NCBI GenBank assembly: GCA_963817785.1
Contig: CAWFPL010000008.1
Location: 744,001-808,000 of the forward strand
Source: JAKALD01 sp963817785
GTDB lineage: Bacteria > Pseudomonadota > Gammaproteobacteria > Burkholderiales > SG8-39
Length of the DNA: 64,000 nucleotides
Reading direction: 5' to 3'
Shown: positions 63,330 through 64,000 of the stretch, piece after piece
Position numbering within the stretch: the first letter of the stretch is position 1
Layout: the number at the start of each line of letters is the position of its first letter
The notes under the pieces: generated by a model
Told to the model about the DNA's origin: nothing
The model's input: the letters and a program-made list of their open reading frames with translations, nothing else
The model's database searches: none
Position numbers and translations under genes: made by a program

Positions 63330-64000
63330 GGGCCGGCCCCCGCCCGGCCCGGGGCCGGTCGCCGCAGGCGGCGCAGCGCGCCGACCACGCCCTGCGGCAG
63401 GAGCAGAGTCACGAGGATGAACAGCAGCCCGAGGAAGTACAGCCAGTAGTCCGGGAACTCCTGCGTGAAGAAGCTCTTCGCGCCGTTGACCAGCAGCGCG
63501 CCGAGCGCGGCGCCGACCAGCGTGCCGCGCCCGCCGACCGCGACCCAGATCGCGACTTCGATCGAGTTCGCGGGCGACATCTCGCCCGGGTTGATGATGC
63601 CGACCTGGGGCACGTACAGCGCGCCGGCGATGCCGCACAGCATCGCCGACAGCGTCCACACGAACAGCTTGTAGTGCGCGGTGTTGTAGCCGCAGAACAT
63701 CACGCGCTGCTCCGCGTCGCGGATCGCGGCGAGCACGCGCCCGAGCCTGGAGGTCACCAGCCAGCGCCCGAGCAGCAGCGTGCCGAGCAGCGCCGCGGCG
63801 CTCAGCGCGAACAGCACCACGCGCATCTGCGGCGTGGCGATCGGGATGCCGAGGATGCGCTTGAAGTCGGTGAAGCCGTTGTTGCCGCCGAAGCCGGTCT
63901 CGTTGCGGAAGAACAGCAGCATCGCGGCGAAGGTGAGCGCCTGGGTGATGATCGAGAAGTACACCCCCTTGATGCGCGAGCGGAAGGCGAAGTAGCCGAA
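63326..64000 (-). CDS. urtC: Urea ABC transporter permease UrtC, C-terminal part
   Basis: The last 224 residues; the gene runs off the right edge. LivM-like membrane protein with KGVYFSIITQALTFAAMLLF, NETGFGGNNGFTDFKRILG and EVAIWVAVGGRGTLVGAALG, all typical of UrtC. It ends LLPQGVVGALRRLRRPAPGR. urtA and urtB would be expected beyond the window. Confidence 0.95.
   Translation of the reverse strand, partial: FGYFAFRSRIKGVYFSIITQALTFAAMLLFFRNETGFGGNNGFTDFKRILGIPIATPQMRVVLFALSAAALLGTLLLGRWLVTSRLGRVLAAIRDAEQRVMFCGYNTAHYKLFVWTLSAMLCGIAGALYVPQVGIINPGEMSPANSIEVAIWVAVGGRGTLVGAALGALLVNGAKSFFTQEFPDYWLYFLGLLFILVTLLLPQGVVGALRRLRRPAPGRAGAGP

Overview
The window is dense, high-GC bacterial chromosome with short gaps, many 4-nt start/stop overlaps and frequent GTG starts. 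Gene content (urea ABC transporter plus urease, TRAP and CaiB/enoyl-CoA catabolic operons, intradiol dioxygenases, a PEP-CTERM protein, DUF748, LtrA-type group II introns, an IS91-like element) suggests a metabolically versatile betaproteobacterium. That assignment is inference; no rRNA or other taxonomic marker is present.

1-6.2 kb: end of an acyl-CoA synthetase, a VapBC-like toxin-antitoxin pair, then a minus-strand run of MFS transporter, maleylacetate reductase and a two-subunit molybdenum hydroxylase (IorAB type), with a long hairpin between the two subunits. 6.4-11.7 kb: plus-strand BMP-type ABC importer (ATPase, two permeases, binding protein) followed by an isochorismatase-fold amidohydrolase. 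11.7-20.6 kb (minus): CaiB-type CoA-transferase, enoyl-CoA hydratase and acyl-CoA synthetase operon; a DMT exporter; a complete MalK/F/G/E-like sugar importer. 20.9-27.9 kb (minus): one long catabolic run of protocatechuate-dioxygenase-like subunits, MarR regulator, nitronate monooxygenase, enoyl-CoA hydratase, TRAP transporter and Usp, divergent from an HMG-CoA-lyase-like gene. An 18-bp element is shared by the promoters of the CoA-transferase and lyase operons. 28.9-36.7 kb: SnoaL-like protein, MetE-like methyltransferase, hydroxyquinol 1,2-dioxygenase, GhrA-like dehydrogenase, a large PAS/GGDEF/EAL protein and an SDR.

36.7-41.2 kb holds a D-aminoacylase gene with a large internal deletion and then two group II introns, one nested inside the reverse-transcriptase gene of the other at the YADD codons. 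41.2-46.9 kb: aldo/keto reductase, then hupE-ureG-F-E-C-B-A. The remaining urease/urea genes (ureD, urtE, urtD, urtC) lie at 60.9-64 kb in the same orientation, so a normally continuous urt-ureDABCEFG block is split by about 14 kb. That interval carries a racemase/decarboxylase-like gene with a hydantoinase, an IS91-like transposase-integrase element with hairpins at both ends, a Nudix hydrolase, a DUF748 protein, a cluster of uncharacterised HEPN-like genes with an HNH remnant, and a secreted PEP-CTERM protein with a C39-like Cys/His/Asp pattern.

The common themes are aromatic/carboxylate catabolism through CoA esters and ring cleavage, and nitrogen scavenging (urea, hydantoins/pyrimidines, an amidohydrolase next to a nucleobase-type importer). 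The most unusual parts are the nested introns, the split urease operon and its cargo, and the shared start-proximal operators.
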